64,000 bases of DNA from Brevundimonas sp. MYb52. Its GTDB lineage: Bacteria; Pseudomonadota; Alphaproteobacteria; Caulobacterales; Caulobacteraceae. Position 1 is the stretch's first letter. Each line of letters opens with the position of its first letter. Made by a program: the position numbers and the translations under genes. Where the stretch lies: contig NZ_PCPB01000006.1 in NCBI RefSeq assembly GCF_002979535.1, positions 1 to 64,000 of the forward strand, given 5' to 3'. The notes under the pieces were generated by a model. That model was not told the origin of the DNA. It did not search any database and saw only the letters and a program-made list of their open reading frames with translations. Below are positions 1 to 8,612 of the stretch, piece after piece.

Positions 1-28
1 GCAGGTTCAAATCCTGCTCCCGCACCCA
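1..28 (+). tRNA. tRNA 3' end (partial)
   Basis: Only the last 28 bases are in the window. Positions 1-17 form a perfect T arm (GCAGG, loop TTCAAAT, CCTGC). Positions 18-24 are the 3' acceptor strand TCCCGCA, followed by C at the discriminator position and a CCA tail at 26-28. The anticodon lies outside. The acceptor end and T arm resemble alphaproteobacterial initiator tRNA-Met, in which A72 is unpaired, but a C at position 73 is unusual for it and would also suit a tRNA-His-like end. The amino acid is therefore left unassigned. Confidence 0.85.
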
Positions 29-35
29 AAACATC

Positions 36-66
36 AAAGCCCCGCTGCCAAACGCCGCGGGGCTTT
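36..66 (+). terminator. Intrinsic terminator of the tRNA
   Basis: A perfect 10-bp stem, AAAGCCCCGC (36-45) with GCGGGGCTTT (57-66), encloses an 11-nt loop and starts 8 bases after the tRNA CCA. The T tract is short (three T, then CTGT). Its position right after the tRNA makes a terminator the natural reading. Confidence 0.8.
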
Positions 67-134
67 CTGTCGTCTGGCGCTGCGCTGGTACGACATCAGC
101 GCGTGGTGTTCTGGCGACGGACCCCGCCCAGACG

Positions 135-476
135 TCAGCGGACCTGGTCCATCCAGTCCCGCGGCAGCCGCTCGGTAGGACCCGGAACCGCTTGATCCAC
201 TGGCCGAGACTGCGGCGGCGCCAGGTCAGGGCCAGCAAAGCTCCTGCCGGTGGAGTAGTCGAAGAACCAGGCCTCGCCGGGTTCAAAGCTGCGCATGACA
301 GGATGGCCGGTTTCGTGGAAATGACCGGTGGCGTGCTGGCTGGGCGAACTGTCGCAACAGCCCACATGGCCGCACTGGGCGCAGCGACGCAGGTGCACCC
401 ACCATCCCCCCGTCTCCAGACACTCCTGGCAACCGGTTCCGCTGGGCGGAGCGGCGGGATCTATCCCTTCGCGCAT
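135..476 (-). CDS. UBP-type zinc finger protein
   Basis: This 113-residue protein carries a zf-UBP fold in its first 70 residues. Cys16 and Cys19 (CQEC) are followed by WVHLRRCAQCGHVGCCD and then HATGHFHETGHPVM, giving the paired Cys and His ligands of the family. In eukaryotes this fold binds the ubiquitin C-terminus; bacterial versions are small and their partner is unknown. A clear AGGAG lies 7 bases before the ATG. It starts 16 bases after the GMC oxidoreductase stop on the same strand, so it is probably the last gene of the SDR-GMC operon. The C-terminal 40 residues are Pro-rich and look unstructured. Confidence 0.85.
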   Translation of the reverse strand: MREGIDPAAPPSGTGCQECLETGGWWVHLRRCAQCGHVGCCDSSPSQHATGHFHETGHPVMRSFEPGEAWFFDYSTGRSFAGPDLAPPQSRPVDQAVPGPTERLPRDWMDQVR

Positions 477-492
477 GATCGACTCCTGGCCT

Positions 493-2205
493 TCAAGGTT
501 TCAGTTCGCATTGAGTTCTGTGGTCGGCGATGATGACGTCGCTGGCGCGTTCGCTGACCATGTAGACCGCGCTGGCGATGAACAGGCCGGGGATGCGAGG
601 AAAGACACTGGCGTCGACCACCCTCAGCCCCTGGACCCCGCGGACCCGGAAGTCCTTGTCCAGCACCGCCATGGGATCGTCGTCGGCGCCGATAGCGCAG
701 GTGCAGGAGGCGTGATGGCCCCAGGCCTGGTCCCGGACGAACTGCTCCAGCGCGGCCTGATCCTCGGCCTGGGGGCCGGGGATCAGTTCCTCGGCGATCA
801 TGCCGGTCAGGCGTGAGGCGATCCGGCGCGCGATGCGGACGCCGTCGACAACGCCCTTCAGGTCGCGCGTTTGATCGTCTGACCCTTCCTCGAAGTAGGC
901 GAAGACGATCAGGTCCGGCTCGCCCTCGGCTACGCTGGAGCGGGCGATGAAGGCGGCCAGGGAGCCGTTGGTGCTGTAGGGACCGTCCCGGTCGACCAAC
1001 CACTCCTGGAACAGTCGGTCTGCGGCCCCGTCGCGACCGGGCACGTCCAGGGCTGCGTCGGCGAAGACCGGATAGTCGTGGAGGGTGCGGTGAACCACCC
1101 CGACCTCGTAGCGGTCCTGAAGATTGGCGCCCACGCCGGGGCGATCCAGACGGACGGGCAGGCCCAGGCGCTCCAACTCCTCGCGAGGACCAATGCCGGA
1201 CAACTTCAGCAGTTGCGGCGTGTTGAAGGCTCCGCCGGCGACGATCACCTCCCGTCGGGCATAGATCTCGAAGGGCGCGCCGGGGCCGTGCGCCTGGGCC
1301 GCCTGCGGGTCGGCTTCATACAGGTGCGCGCCGCCCAGGCCGGCCACGCCGACGGCGCGGTCGCCATCGAACAATATGTGCGCCGCCAGGGCGTGGTGTC
1401 GGATATCCAGACGCTCGGGATGGGCCTGTCGGGCCGCCAGTATCCGCTCGCGGGCGCCATTGCGGCGACCGTTATCGACTGCGACGGGGATGAAGCTCAT
1501 GCCTTCGCCGCCCGTGCTGCCGAAGCGCCAGTCGCTGGGGTCATTGGGAAGGATGGCGGCCTCTGGCGTCGCGTAGGTCGCACGGCTTTCGGCCTCGATG
1601 GCGTTGATGATGTCGAGGAACCAGGGCTCGCGTCCGGCCAGATCGGGCCGGGCGCGGGTGATCTTCAGCCAACCGTCGAAGCCGTGACGCGAGGCGTCGC
1701 CGGGGCGGGCGGGGTTGGCGGGGTCGGGATCGGGTCCGCGCCAGGCCTCAAGGCGTTGAAACCGCGCGCGCATGGCTTCGGCCGACCAGTCCGGATCGCC
1801 GGTCAGTTTCGCCAGATAATCCCAGTCCGCGTTGTGCGGATAAAGGGTGACCAGGGCGCTGACAGCCGTCGACCCGCCCAGGGTCGCGCCGCGCGGGTAG
1901 AACACGCCCTGCTGTTGGGGGAGATATTTGGGATCGCGCCGCTGACGGGTCTCGTCGGCGTAGTGCCGCACGAAGAAATCCCAGCGCATGGCGGCGTCTT
2001 CGCTGGCGTGGGCCTGCATGATCGGCACGTCGTAGTAGGGGCAGGCGTGATCGTCTCCGGCTTCCAGCAGCAGGACGCTGAAGCCCGCCTCGACCAGATT
2101 GGCGGCCAGGGGGCCGCCGCCGGCGCCGGAGCCGACGACGATGAAGTCGTGTCGGGCCTGGGTTCTCCAGTCTGGGCGTGCGACGGTCACACGGTCAGTT
2201 CCCAT
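493..2205 (-). CDS. GMC family FAD-dependent oxidoreductase
   Basis: This 570-residue protein is a glucose-methanol-choline oxidoreductase, which oxidises a primary or secondary alcohol using FAD. The dinucleotide-binding GSGAGGG is at residues 25-31, with the ribose-binding Glu in LLLEAGDD near 48. The GMC signature region around GGSTAVSALV follows, and the catalytic double histidine WGHHASC is at 497-498. Length is normal for the family. The start overlaps the upstream SDR by 19 bases, implying co-transcription and translational coupling. The substrate cannot be read from the sequence; pairing with an SDR suggests successive oxidations of one alcohol substrate. A small zinc-finger gene follows. 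Confidence 0.92.
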   Translation of the reverse strand: MGTDRVTVARPDWRTQARHDFIVVGSGAGGGPLAANLVEAGFSVLLLEAGDDHACPYYDVPIMQAHASEDAAMRWDFFVRHYADETRQRRDPKYLPQQQGVFYPRGATLGGSTAVSALVTLYPHNADWDYLAKLTGDPDWSAEAMRARFQRLEAWRGPDPDPANPARPGDASRHGFDGWLKITRARPDLAGREPWFLDIINAIEAESRATYATPEAAILPNDPSDWRFGSTGGEGMSFIPVAVDNGRRNGARERILAARQAHPERLDIRHHALAAHILFDGDRAVGVAGLGGAHLYEADPQAAQAHGPGAPFEIYARREVIVAGGAFNTPQLLKLSGIGPREELERLGLPVRLDRPGVGANLQDRYEVGVVHRTLHDYPVFADAALDVPGRDGAADRLFQEWLVDRDGPYSTNGSLAAFIARSSVAEGEPDLIVFAYFEEGSDDQTRDLKGVVDGVRIARRIASRLTGMIAEELIPGPQAEDQAALEQFVRDQAWGHHASCTCAIGADDDPMAVLDKDFRVRGVQGLRVVDASVFPRIPGLFIASAVYMVSERASDVIIADHRTQCELKP

Positions 2206-2957
2206 TCCTCGGCCTGCTCGCGACGGGCCATGTCCAGGGCCGCCTGAGGCCGGACGGTGCGGTAGGGCGGGTGGTCCGCCTCAATCACCTCGATCATGGC
2301 GGCGATCATCTCGGCCGGATCATGCTGATGGGTCAGTTCGCGCACCGGCCAGTGTTCGACGACACGCTCGCCCTGGCTCCACCATTGATCCATCGCCTCC
2401 ATGCCGGTGTCGTTGAACCCGGTGCGAAAGGCGCCAGGATTGATCGTTGCGACCTGAACCCCATAGGGCTTCAACTCTTCGCGCAGGGCCGAGCAGAGGC
2501 CCTCGACCGCATGTTTGGAGGCGGCGTAGGCGCCGTCGAACGGCACCTTCACCAGGCCGGCGACCGATGAGGTCCACACGATCCGCCCGGCGCCGCGACG
2601 GACCATCTGACGGGCGAAGCCCTGCGCCAGTTCCAGGGCGGCGAAGACGTTGGTTTCGAACACCGAACGGACGACCGACAGGGGGATCTCCACCATCGGC
2701 CCGGATTCCATAATCCCGGCGTTGTTGAACAGGACGTCGATGTTCTGCTCAAAGGCTTTGGCGCGATCCATCTCGTTCAGCACGTCCAGCTTGACGACCT
2801 GCAGGTCCAGATCTTCGGCGACGGCGGCCTGACGCAGTTCCCAGACCTGGGGCCAGATCTGACACCCGGCGATCACCTTGTGGCCGCGCCGGGCCAATCC
2901 GAGGGCGACGCCGCGGCCAAAGCCGGAGGCGGCGCCGGTGACAAGGACGGTCTTCAT
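2187..2957 (-). CDS. Short-chain dehydrogenase/reductase (SDR)
   Basis: A classical SDR of 256 residues. The cofactor motif TGAASGFGRG is at residues 7-16, NNAG follows in the middle, and the catalytic YAASK lies near residue 143. The GCQ stretch after beta-strand 2 does not decide between NAD and NADP. I chose the ATG at 2957 because it begins MKTVLVTG immediately before the nucleotide fold and has AAAGGG about 9 bases upstream; an upstream in-frame start would add 26 residues of low-complexity sequence. It is the first gene of a probable SDR-GMC-zinc finger operon and lies divergent from the TonB-dependent receptor. Confidence 0.92.
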   Translation of the reverse strand: MKTVLVTGAASGFGRGVALGLARRGHKVIAGCQIWPQVWELRQAAVAEDLDLQVVKLDVLNEMDRAKAFEQNIDVLFNNAGIMESGPMVEIPLSVVRSVFETNVFAALELAQGFARQMVRRGAGRIVWTSSVAGLVKVPFDGAYAASKHAVEGLCSALREELKPYGVQVATINPGAFRTGFNDTGMEAMDQWWSQGERVVEHWPVRELTHQHDPAEMIAAMIEVIEADHPPYRTVRPQAALDMARREQAEEWELTV

Positions 2958-3459
2958 GACGGCGCCCTTTGGTCGCGCGTGGGAGCGGGGGCTGTCGGGC
3001 GGGCGTGAGGCATCGTGATGTCCCCGAGTTCTCATTCTCAGCGCGCGGTCGCCTGACCTCGAACGTCTTCTTCAGGTCGCGATCCAAGGGCGCCGAACCC
3101 TACTCAAACTTCAAACGGGCCTTGGCGTTCCGCCTTGGGATCGACCGGGCTCGTCGGGGCAAGGCGGGCGGGTTTGTCAGGACCTTGTTTGCCCTGCGTT
3201 CAGGGTGAGCGTCCGCTGTCGCCGTCCTGAAGGGCCAATCGGGCCCGGCCGCCACGCTTGGCGTGGGCGCAAACGTGGATGGGCGATGGCTGTTGCGATA
3301 GTGCAACGGGGTTCGTTCAATCATGGCGTTTTTGCGGTTTGGGTGGTGCAATTTGGGCGCTTTGGGAGAAGCTTGATGAAATTGGCCGTGATGGTCTGCT
3401 GCGGACGCCTTCTCTAAGGCTTCTGACGCAGCGCTCTGAATAAGGACGCCGTAATCAAG
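2958..3459. other. Intergenic region between SDR operon and TonB receptor
   Basis: These 502 bases between divergent genes hold no convincing reading frame, although short frames exist on both strands. They must contain the promoters of both units, but I recognise no consensus element. One small inverted repeat, GTTGC at 3292-3296 and GCAAC at 3303-3307 with a 6-base spacer, could be an operator. A T-rich, less GC-biased stretch follows at about 3310-3380. An AAGGA about 13 bases before the receptor ATG is the likely ribosome binding site. Confidence 0.5.
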
Positions 3460-6447
3460 ATGACTATTCGAAATCGCCTTCGTGACTCATCTTCTCTTGT
3501 TGGGGGCGCAATGGCAGCGCTTCTAGCGGCATCTCCCGCTCTGGCTCAAACGGCCGAGCCGGCTACTCAAGACGAGGGCGCGACGCAGGTCGAGGAAGTC
3601 ATCGTCACCGGCTCGCGGATCCCCAAGAACGAGTTCACCAGCGCCTCGCCCGTCCAGGTGATCACCAGCGAGCGGGCGCAGGCGCGCGGGTTGAGCGATA
3701 CGGCCCAGATGCTGCAGTCGTCGACTGTCGCCGCCGGTTCGCCCCAGGTGAACAGCACCATCTCCAGCGCCTTTGTCACGGATGGCGGCCCCGGCGCCTC
3801 AACGATTTCCCTGAGAGGGCTCGGCGCCAATCGAACCCTGGTGCTGCTTAACGGACGTCGCGCCGGCCCGGCGGGCACGCGCGGGGGCGTGTCCGCTTTT
3901 GATCTCAACGTCATTCCCCAGTCAGCGATCGATCGCGTCGACGTGCTCAAGGACGGCGCTTCGTCGATCTATGGGTCGGATGCGGTCGCGGGCGTGGTCA
4001 ACCTGATCACCAGCCGCGGCCGAGACGGCGGCGAAATGGGCGTGTTCGCCACGGCGCCGCTGGATGGCGGGGGCGAGCAATACAATGTCTCAGGCGCCTT
4101 CGGTAAGAAGTTCGATCGCGGCTATATCAACATCTCTGGCGACTATTACCGCCAGGAGGCGCTGCGCGCCGGCGATCGCGACTTCCTGATCTGCAAGAAC
4201 CAGTATGTGTTCGAGCCGGGCACTCGCAATCGCGCCGATCGCATTGATCCCCGCACGGGCAAGCCGACGTGTAACGACACCCTCTGGGGACAGGTCTATG
4301 TCTATGGGCCGGGCTTCACGGGTCGGAGCGGTCGCTTCCAGTACGACTATGACGGCGACCTGGGTCAGCATATTCCGGTGCGCCCGGCCAATCCCGCGAT
4401 CGACGCCCAGTATCCGGGCGCGCCGGACGGCTTCTATCTGGTCAACTATGACGCGGCATCACGCGCCGTGGTCAACGCCAGCCATCCCTTCGCGCGCGAA
4501 GAGTCGATCGTGCCCGAGGTGGAGCGCTATACGGCCTTCATCGACGGCGCCTATGAGATCGGGCGCGGCATGGAGGTCTATGGCGAGTTCCTGCTGAACC
4601 GTCGCGAAAGCCGAACCGACAGCTATCGCCAGTTCTGGAACTATACCTATACGTCGACCGGCATGGGAGGCGGCGGGGACCCGGTCAACGGTTTCACCGG
4701 CGACTACTACCTGAGCGCGACGCCCGTCACGGACCACTTCGACCAGTCGCAACGTGTCGACTACATCCGCGGCGTGGCCGGGTTGCGGGGTGATCTGAAC
4801 CTCTTCTCCAACACGTGGAAGTGGGACATCTTCGCCCAGTACAGCCGTTCCGACGGCGACTATACGTCGGATGTGATCCTGGACGACGCCGTGGCGTCGA
4901 CCAACTTCAAGACGGAAAGCTGCGTGGGCACCAACCTGCCTGTCAGCGGCCGTCAGTGCATCGACATGAATTTCGCCGATCCTCGCGTCCTGCGCGGCGA
5001 TCTGACGGCGGAAGAACGCGCCTTCCTGTTCGATACGGAAACGGGCAACACCCTGTACGAACAGACCTATGTAGAAGGCGCGATCGGCGGCAATCTGTTT
5101 GAACTGCCTGCGGGGCCGCTGGGTCTGGCTCTGGGTTTCCATATTCGTCGTGACGAGATCAACGACACGCCCGGCGACGTGACGCTGGCGGACAACAGTT
5201 GGGGCCTGTCGGGCGCCGGCATCACCGAGGGATCGGAGGACACGCGCGAAGCCTATGTTGAACTGGCCGTGCCCCTGTTGAAGGACTACCCCTTCATCCA
5301 GGATCTCGATCTGTCCCTCTCGGGCCGCTACACCGACACCAAGACCTCTGGCGACGCCTCGACTTACAAGGTTGGGCTGAACTGGGCGGTGAACGACGCG
5401 GTGCGGTTCCGCGCCACCCACGGCACCTCGTTCCGAGCGCCGGCCCTGTTTGAACTCTATCTCGCCGATCAGACCAGTTTCGCGGGCCAACGCAATATCG
5501 ACCCCTGCCTGAACCTGGACAATCGTCTGGCCGACGGCACGGTCACGCAGAAGCTGTATGACAACTGCACCAATGCGGCAGGGCCGGGCGGCGGCGTGGC
5601 TGGCGACTTCACCGGGGGCAATTCCTCGGCCGAGGTTGTGACGGGCGGCGGTCTGGGCGTGCTGACGCCGGAAACCTCGAAAGCCACGGTCGTGGGGGTG
5701 ATCATCACGCCGCCCAATACCGGGATCAGCCTGGCGGTCGACTATTTCGACATCAACATCAACAACCAGGTCACCAACCTGGGCGCCGGCGGCATCCTGA
5801 CGGCCTGCTATCTGTCGGACAACTTCCCGACCGATCCGATCTGCAATCAGTTCGACCGGGACCCGACCCTGGGCATCACCCAGGTGCGCGACAGCTTCAT
5901 CAACATCGCGGAACAGACCAACCGCGGTCTGGATTTCACGGCCCGCTTCGTGACGGAGACGCCTTGGGGTGAACTGACGATTGATAGCCAGACGACCTGG
6001 ACCCTGGAAAACTTCACGGCTGTCTTCGCCGACAGCTCCGTCGATCCTCTGGGCGAGGTGGGCTATCCTGAGCTGGTCGGCAATATCAACGCCAGCTTCT
6101 CGCGTGGTCCTTGGACGGCCTTCTGGGGCTTCGACTGGATCGGCAACCAGTCCAGCCTGGGCGAGTATCTGGAGGGGAATGGTTCGCCCTTCACCACCAT
6201 CGACGGCCGTCGGGTCGAGGTGAAGGCGGACGCCGAGTTCACCGGCTTCCACAGCGCCTCGCTGAGCTATGAGTTCGATGACTGGAAGCTGATCGGCGGC
6301 GTCGCCAATCTGTTTGACGAAAAGCCGCCGGCGGCCTCGACGATCATCGGCGAATACTCGACTACCGGGAACTCGATCCTAGCGTCGCAATACACCGAGG
6401 CCTACTACGGCCGTCGCGTCTTCGTGCGGGTCAGCAAGTCGTTCTGA
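3460..6447 (+). CDS. TonB-dependent receptor
   Basis: A 995-residue outer-membrane receptor that would import a bulky nutrient using TonB/ExbBD energy. It has a signal peptide (residues 1 to about 30, cleaved after ASPALA), a Ton-box-like EEVIVTG near 46, and a plug domain with the typical [17 protein letters not shown] and [17 protein letters not shown] segments. A long beta-barrel ends in an aromatic residue (VRVSKSF), as required for BAM-dependent insertion. The barrel contains several Cys pairs in predicted extracellular loops. The ligand is not evident; the sulfotransferase-like gene downstream and the divergent alcohol oxidoreductases hint at an organic substrate. It lies upstream of a hairpin terminator. 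Confidence 0.93.
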   Translation: MTIRNRLRDSSSLVGGAMAALLAASPALAQTAEPATQDEGATQVEEVIVTGSRIPKNEFTSASPVQVITSERAQARGLSDTAQMLQSSTVAAGSPQVNSTISSAFVTDGGPGASTISLRGLGANRTLVLLNGRRAGPAGTRGGVSAFDLNVIPQSAIDRVDVLKDGASSIYGSDAVAGVVNLITSRGRDGGEMGVFATAPLDGGGEQYNVSGAFGKKFDRGYINISGDYYRQEALRAGDRDFLICKNQYVFEPGTRNRADRIDPRTGKPTCNDTLWGQVYVYGPGFTGRSGRFQYDYDGDLGQHIPVRPANPAIDAQYPGAPDGFYLVNYDAASRAVVNASHPFAREESIVPEVERYTAFIDGAYEIGRGMEVYGEFLLNRRESRTDSYRQFWNYTYTSTGMGGGGDPVNGFTGDYYLSATPVTDHFDQSQRVDYIRGVAGLRGDLNLFSNTWKWDIFAQYSRSDGDYTSDVILDDAVASTNFKTESCVGTNLPVSGRQCIDMNFADPRVLRGDLTAEERAFLFDTETGNTLYEQTYVEGAIGGNLFELPAGPLGLALGFHIRRDEINDTPGDVTLADNSWGLSGAGITEGSEDTREAYVELAVPLLKDYPFIQDLDLSLSGRYTDTKTSGDASTYKVGLNWAVNDAVRFRATHGTSFRAPALFELYLADQTSFAGQRNIDPCLNLDNRLADGTVTQKLYDNCTNAAGPGGGVAGDFTGGNSSAEVVTGGGLGVLTPETSKATVVGVIITPPNTGISLAVDYFDININNQVTNLGAGGILTACYLSDNFPTDPICNQFDRDPTLGITQVRDSFINIAEQTNRGLDFTARFVTETPWGELTIDSQTTWTLENFTAVFADSSVDPLGEVGYPELVGNINASFSRGPWTAFWGFDWIGNQSSLGEYLEGNGSPFTTIDGRRVEVKADAEFTGFHSASLSYEFDDWKLIGGVANLFDEKPPAASTIIGEYSTTGNSILASQYTEAYYGRRVFVRVSKSF

Positions 6448-6468
6448 TCAAATCGAGCGGCTAGGTTG

Positions 6469-6497
6469 AGAGGGCGGCGGGTTTCTCGCCGCCCTCT
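6469..6497 (+). terminator. Hairpin after TonB receptor
   Basis: An 11-bp perfect stem (6469-6479 with 6487-6497) and 7-base loop begins 21 bases after the receptor stop. Only TTGT follows, so termination may be partial, which would allow some read-through into the sulfotransferase-like gene. Confidence 0.65.
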
Positions 6498-6564
6498 TGT
6501 CCATTTCGGGCTGGGCGAAGCGACGAGCGCTGCGCTACCAATGACGTGCTGGCGGGGGAGAAGC

Positions 6565-7356
6565 ATGGCCATCATTACAGGGATCACGGACACGCTGGAC
6601 GCGCAGGTGGCGCGTTTTCCGCAGGCGCCCCTCAGTCAACCGGTCCTGCTCAACAGCGTGCCGAAGGGCGGGACCCATCTGCTGCGCAACATCGTCAGAA
6701 TGTTCGTGCCGGCCGAGCAACACTATGATCAGGACTTCGTGCAGATTCCCAACATGCATCTGCACCTGGAGGCCTTCAATCCTCATGCGCCCAGGCTAAG
6801 CGCCGCCCATCTCCTGTTCAGCGACCAGGCTGTCGCCAACATTCGCACGGCCCGTCATGTCCTGTTGGTGCGCGACCCCTACGACTGGGTGCTGGCGCGC
6901 GCACGATTTTTCGTGTCGGACGCCTTCCACCAGGAAAATCTGGAGCACCTGAAATCGGGCGTGTTCAACGGCGACATGCTGCTCAACTTCATGATCTTCG
7001 GACTGCATGGAAAGACGCCGGCCCTGGCCGATGTCTATACGCACAATGCCGCCGCATGGTTGGGGACGGGCGCGTATCTGGTTCGATATGAGGACATCCT
7101 GGCGGCGCTGGCGGATTTGGACGCGCCGTCGTCCGAGCTGTATTTCCGCGCCTTGCTGGACGCCTGCGGCATCGACATGCCAGCCGACTGGAAGGCGCGG
7201 GTCCGTATCGGCTCGGATCGCAAATTGAGCCGCACGGCGCGTGAAAACCTCAAGCTTCCGGCCGGGGTGAACTTCCCGGCGACCCTGCCTGAGCAGCAGA
7301 AGCGACTGGTGGATTTCCACGCGCCGGGGCTGCGGCAGTTGCTGGGCTACGCCTGA
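6565..7356 (+). CDS. Sulfotransferase-like protein
   Basis: A 263-residue protein with the PAPS-binding architecture of sulfotransferases: a P-loop-like VPKGGTHLLRN near residue 29 (5'-phosphosulfate site) and LLVRDPYDWVLARARFF near 103 (3'-phosphate site). Between them lies a helical region rich in His and Asn. I chose ATG 6565 because GGGGGAG stands directly upstream; a longer frame would start inside the receptor terminator. The acceptor molecule is unknown. Sulfotransferase-like genes are often found near TonB receptors in this order (recalled, not checked), and here the gene follows one on the same strand. Confidence 0.75.
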   Translation: MAIITGITDTLDAQVARFPQAPLSQPVLLNSVPKGGTHLLRNIVRMFVPAEQHYDQDFVQIPNMHLHLEAFNPHAPRLSAAHLLFSDQAVANIRTARHVLLVRDPYDWVLARARFFVSDAFHQENLEHLKSGVFNGDMLLNFMIFGLHGKTPALADVYTHNAAAWLGTGAYLVRYEDILAALADLDAPSSELYFRALLDACGIDMPADWKARVRIGSDRKLSRTARENLKLPAGVNFPATLPEQQKRLVDFHAPGLRQLLGYA

Positions 7357-7394
7357 CAAACCGGCCGGTCGGCGGCTCCAGCGGGCGACGGGTT

Positions 7395-7420
7395 GGCGGC
7401 GTTCTGCTCAGAATGCCGCC
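7395..7420. terminator. Hairpin between convergent genes
   Basis: GGCGGC-G-TTCT (7395-7405) pairs with AGAA-T-GCCGCC (7410-7420) around a 4-base loop, with one G.T opposition. It lies between the convergent sulfotransferase-like and SRPBCC genes and could terminate both, although no T tract follows on either strand. Confidence 0.4.
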
Positions 7421-7431
7421 GCGCCGCCCCG

Positions 7432-7917
7432 TCACCTCCGCGCGGTGCTGGTGGGAAGGACGCCGCGCATCTCGGAGGGGTAGAAGCCCTCGCGCAGGTT
7501 GATCCCGTGTTCCAGCCAGGCCTTCATGGCCGACAGCATGGCGCTCCAGCCCTCGCAGTTGGCGAAGGCGGCCTTTTGGCCCGCGGCGTCTTCGATCCAG
7601 CCGGATTCGGCGACGGTGACGAAGGTCGAGCCGTCCTCCAGCGCCTCGAACCCCATGACGATTTTCGTCTTGTAGGCGGGCTGTCCGTCGGCCGTCTCGG
7701 CGTCCCAGCGCAGCACGATGCGCTGTTCGGGCACGACCTCGTCGACCTCGACCGGAACGAGGCCCCACCAGGTGACGACAGCGCCGGCCGTCAGGGGCGC
7801 GCTGGCGCCGCCCAGGGTCGTGAAGTAGCGGCTCAGCGTTGTCGGATTGACGACCGCGTCGAACACGTCGCGCGGCGGCTTGGCGATGCGGCCGGAGACC
7901 GTGAAACCCAGAGACAT
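7432..7917 (-). CDS. SRPBCC (AHSA1-type) domain protein
   Basis: A 161-residue protein of the START/Bet v1-like SRPBCC superfamily, AHSA1 branch. It shows FTVSGRIAKPPRDVFDAVVNP at the start, a central WWGLVPVEVDEVVPEQRI strand region and a C-terminal helix GWSAMLSAMKAWLEHG, the normal lay-out of this ligand-cavity fold. The ATG at 7917 has AGGGAGG 7 bases upstream; the frame could be extended 29 residues but that would run through the ArsR operator. It is divergent from an ArsR-family gene. AHSA1-like proteins paired with ArsR regulators are common; the ligand is unknown. Confidence 0.85.
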   Translation of the reverse strand: MSLGFTVSGRIAKPPRDVFDAVVNPTTLSRYFTTLGGASAPLTAGAVVTWWGLVPVEVDEVVPEQRIVLRWDAETADGQPAYKTKIVMGFEALEDGSTFVTVAESGWIEDAAGQKAAFANCEGWSAMLSAMKAWLEHGINLREGFYPSEMRGVLPTSTARR

Positions 7918-7951
7918 GTCAGATCCTCCCTTGCTTGCAGAGGGAGACGAT

Positions 7952-7971
7952 ATGTTATAAAAAACTAACAT
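7952..7971. promoter_or_regulatory. Palindrome overlapping the arsR start codon
   Basis: ATGTTA (7952-7957) and TAACAT (7966-7971) form a perfect 6-bp inverted repeat with an 8-base AT-rich spacer, in a region otherwise GC-rich. It overlaps the ATG of the ArsR gene and is 35 bases from the SRPBCC start, so ArsR binding here would affect both genes. The operator role is inferred. Confidence 0.6.
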
Positions 7972-8299
7972 GTCAAATGAAGCGCAAGATGATCGTGTTT
8001 TCAAGGCGCTGGCTCATGCCCGACGCCGTCAGCTGCTCGATTGTCTGCGCGATGGGCCCGTCACGACCGGGGGGCTGTGCGACCGCTTTGCCGACATGGA
8101 TCGTTGCAGCGTCATGCAGCATCTGAAGGTGCTGGAAGGCGCCGGCCTGGTGGTGGCGCGGCGAGAGGGACGTGAGCGCTGGAACCACCTCAACGCCCTG
8201 CCGATCAAGCACATCCATGATCGCTGGATCAGCGAATATGCGGGCCAGGCCCTGTCGCTGATCGACCGCTTGAAGAACGACCTGGAAGGCCAGGACTGA
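7970..8299 (+). CDS. ArsR-family transcriptional regulator
   Basis: A 109-residue winged helix-turn-helix repressor. The DNA-binding region runs from FKALAHARRRQLLDCL to MQHLKVLEGAGLVVARREGRER (residues about 11-66), typical of the subfamily that partners AHSA1 proteins. It lacks the CxC metal-sensing motif of metal-responsive ArsR proteins, so it probably does not sense metals directly. No Shine-Dalgarno is visible in front of the ATG; the AT-rich palindrome occupies that space, which suggests a leaderless or nearly leaderless transcript. It should autoregulate and control the divergent SRPBCC gene. Confidence 0.85.
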   Translation: MSNEAQDDRVFKALAHARRRQLLDCLRDGPVTTGGLCDRFADMDRCSVMQHLKVLEGAGLVVARREGRERWNHLNALPIKHIHDRWISEYAGQALSLIDRLKNDLEGQD

Positions 8300-8318
8300 C
8301 CCCAGCCGGGCGGCGGCC

Positions 8319-8612
8319 TTACTGGTCTTCGTCGAACTTGCGGGCGACCAGGTCGCTGAGAGCTTCGATGGCTTCGGCGGCGTCCGGACCCTCGGCTTCA
8401 ATATCCACGCCGCAGCCGATGCCGGCGCCCAGCATCAGCAGGCCCATGATCGAGCGGGCGTCCACCGTGACGCCGTCGCGGGTGACGCGGATCTCGGACT
8501 CGAAGCTGGAAGCCAGCTTGACGAACTTGGCCGAGGCGCGAGCGTGCAGGCCGCGCTGGTTGCAGATGCCGACGGTGACCTGGATCGGCCCCTGAACGGG
8601 AGTATCAGTCAT
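8319..8612 (-). CDS. ptsH: HPr family phosphocarrier protein (NPr type)
   Basis: A 97-residue HPr-like protein that passes phosphate from enzyme I to EIIA. The phosphoryl-accepting His23 is in RGLHARAS and the regulatory Ser54 target of HprK is in ARSIMGLLML. Its start overlaps the EIIA stop by 4 bases (ATGA), so the two are translationally coupled. In alphaproteobacteria this system regulates rather than transports sugar, and no permease is present here. The matching enzyme I is the ptsP product at 49877-52144. The gene is the last of the chvI-chvG-hprK-EIIA-HPr set. Confidence 0.93.
   Translation of the reverse strand: MTDTPVQGPIQVTVGICNQRGLHARASAKFVKLASSFESEIRVTRDGVTVDARSIMGLLMLGAGIGCGVDIEAEGPDAAEAIEALSDLVARKFDEDQ

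Noticed and set aside
4459..6252. A 597-codon open frame on the minus strand across the first TonB receptor
   Set aside because: It is a GC-bias shadow antisense to a clear receptor gene and shows no recognisable domain or ribosome binding site.
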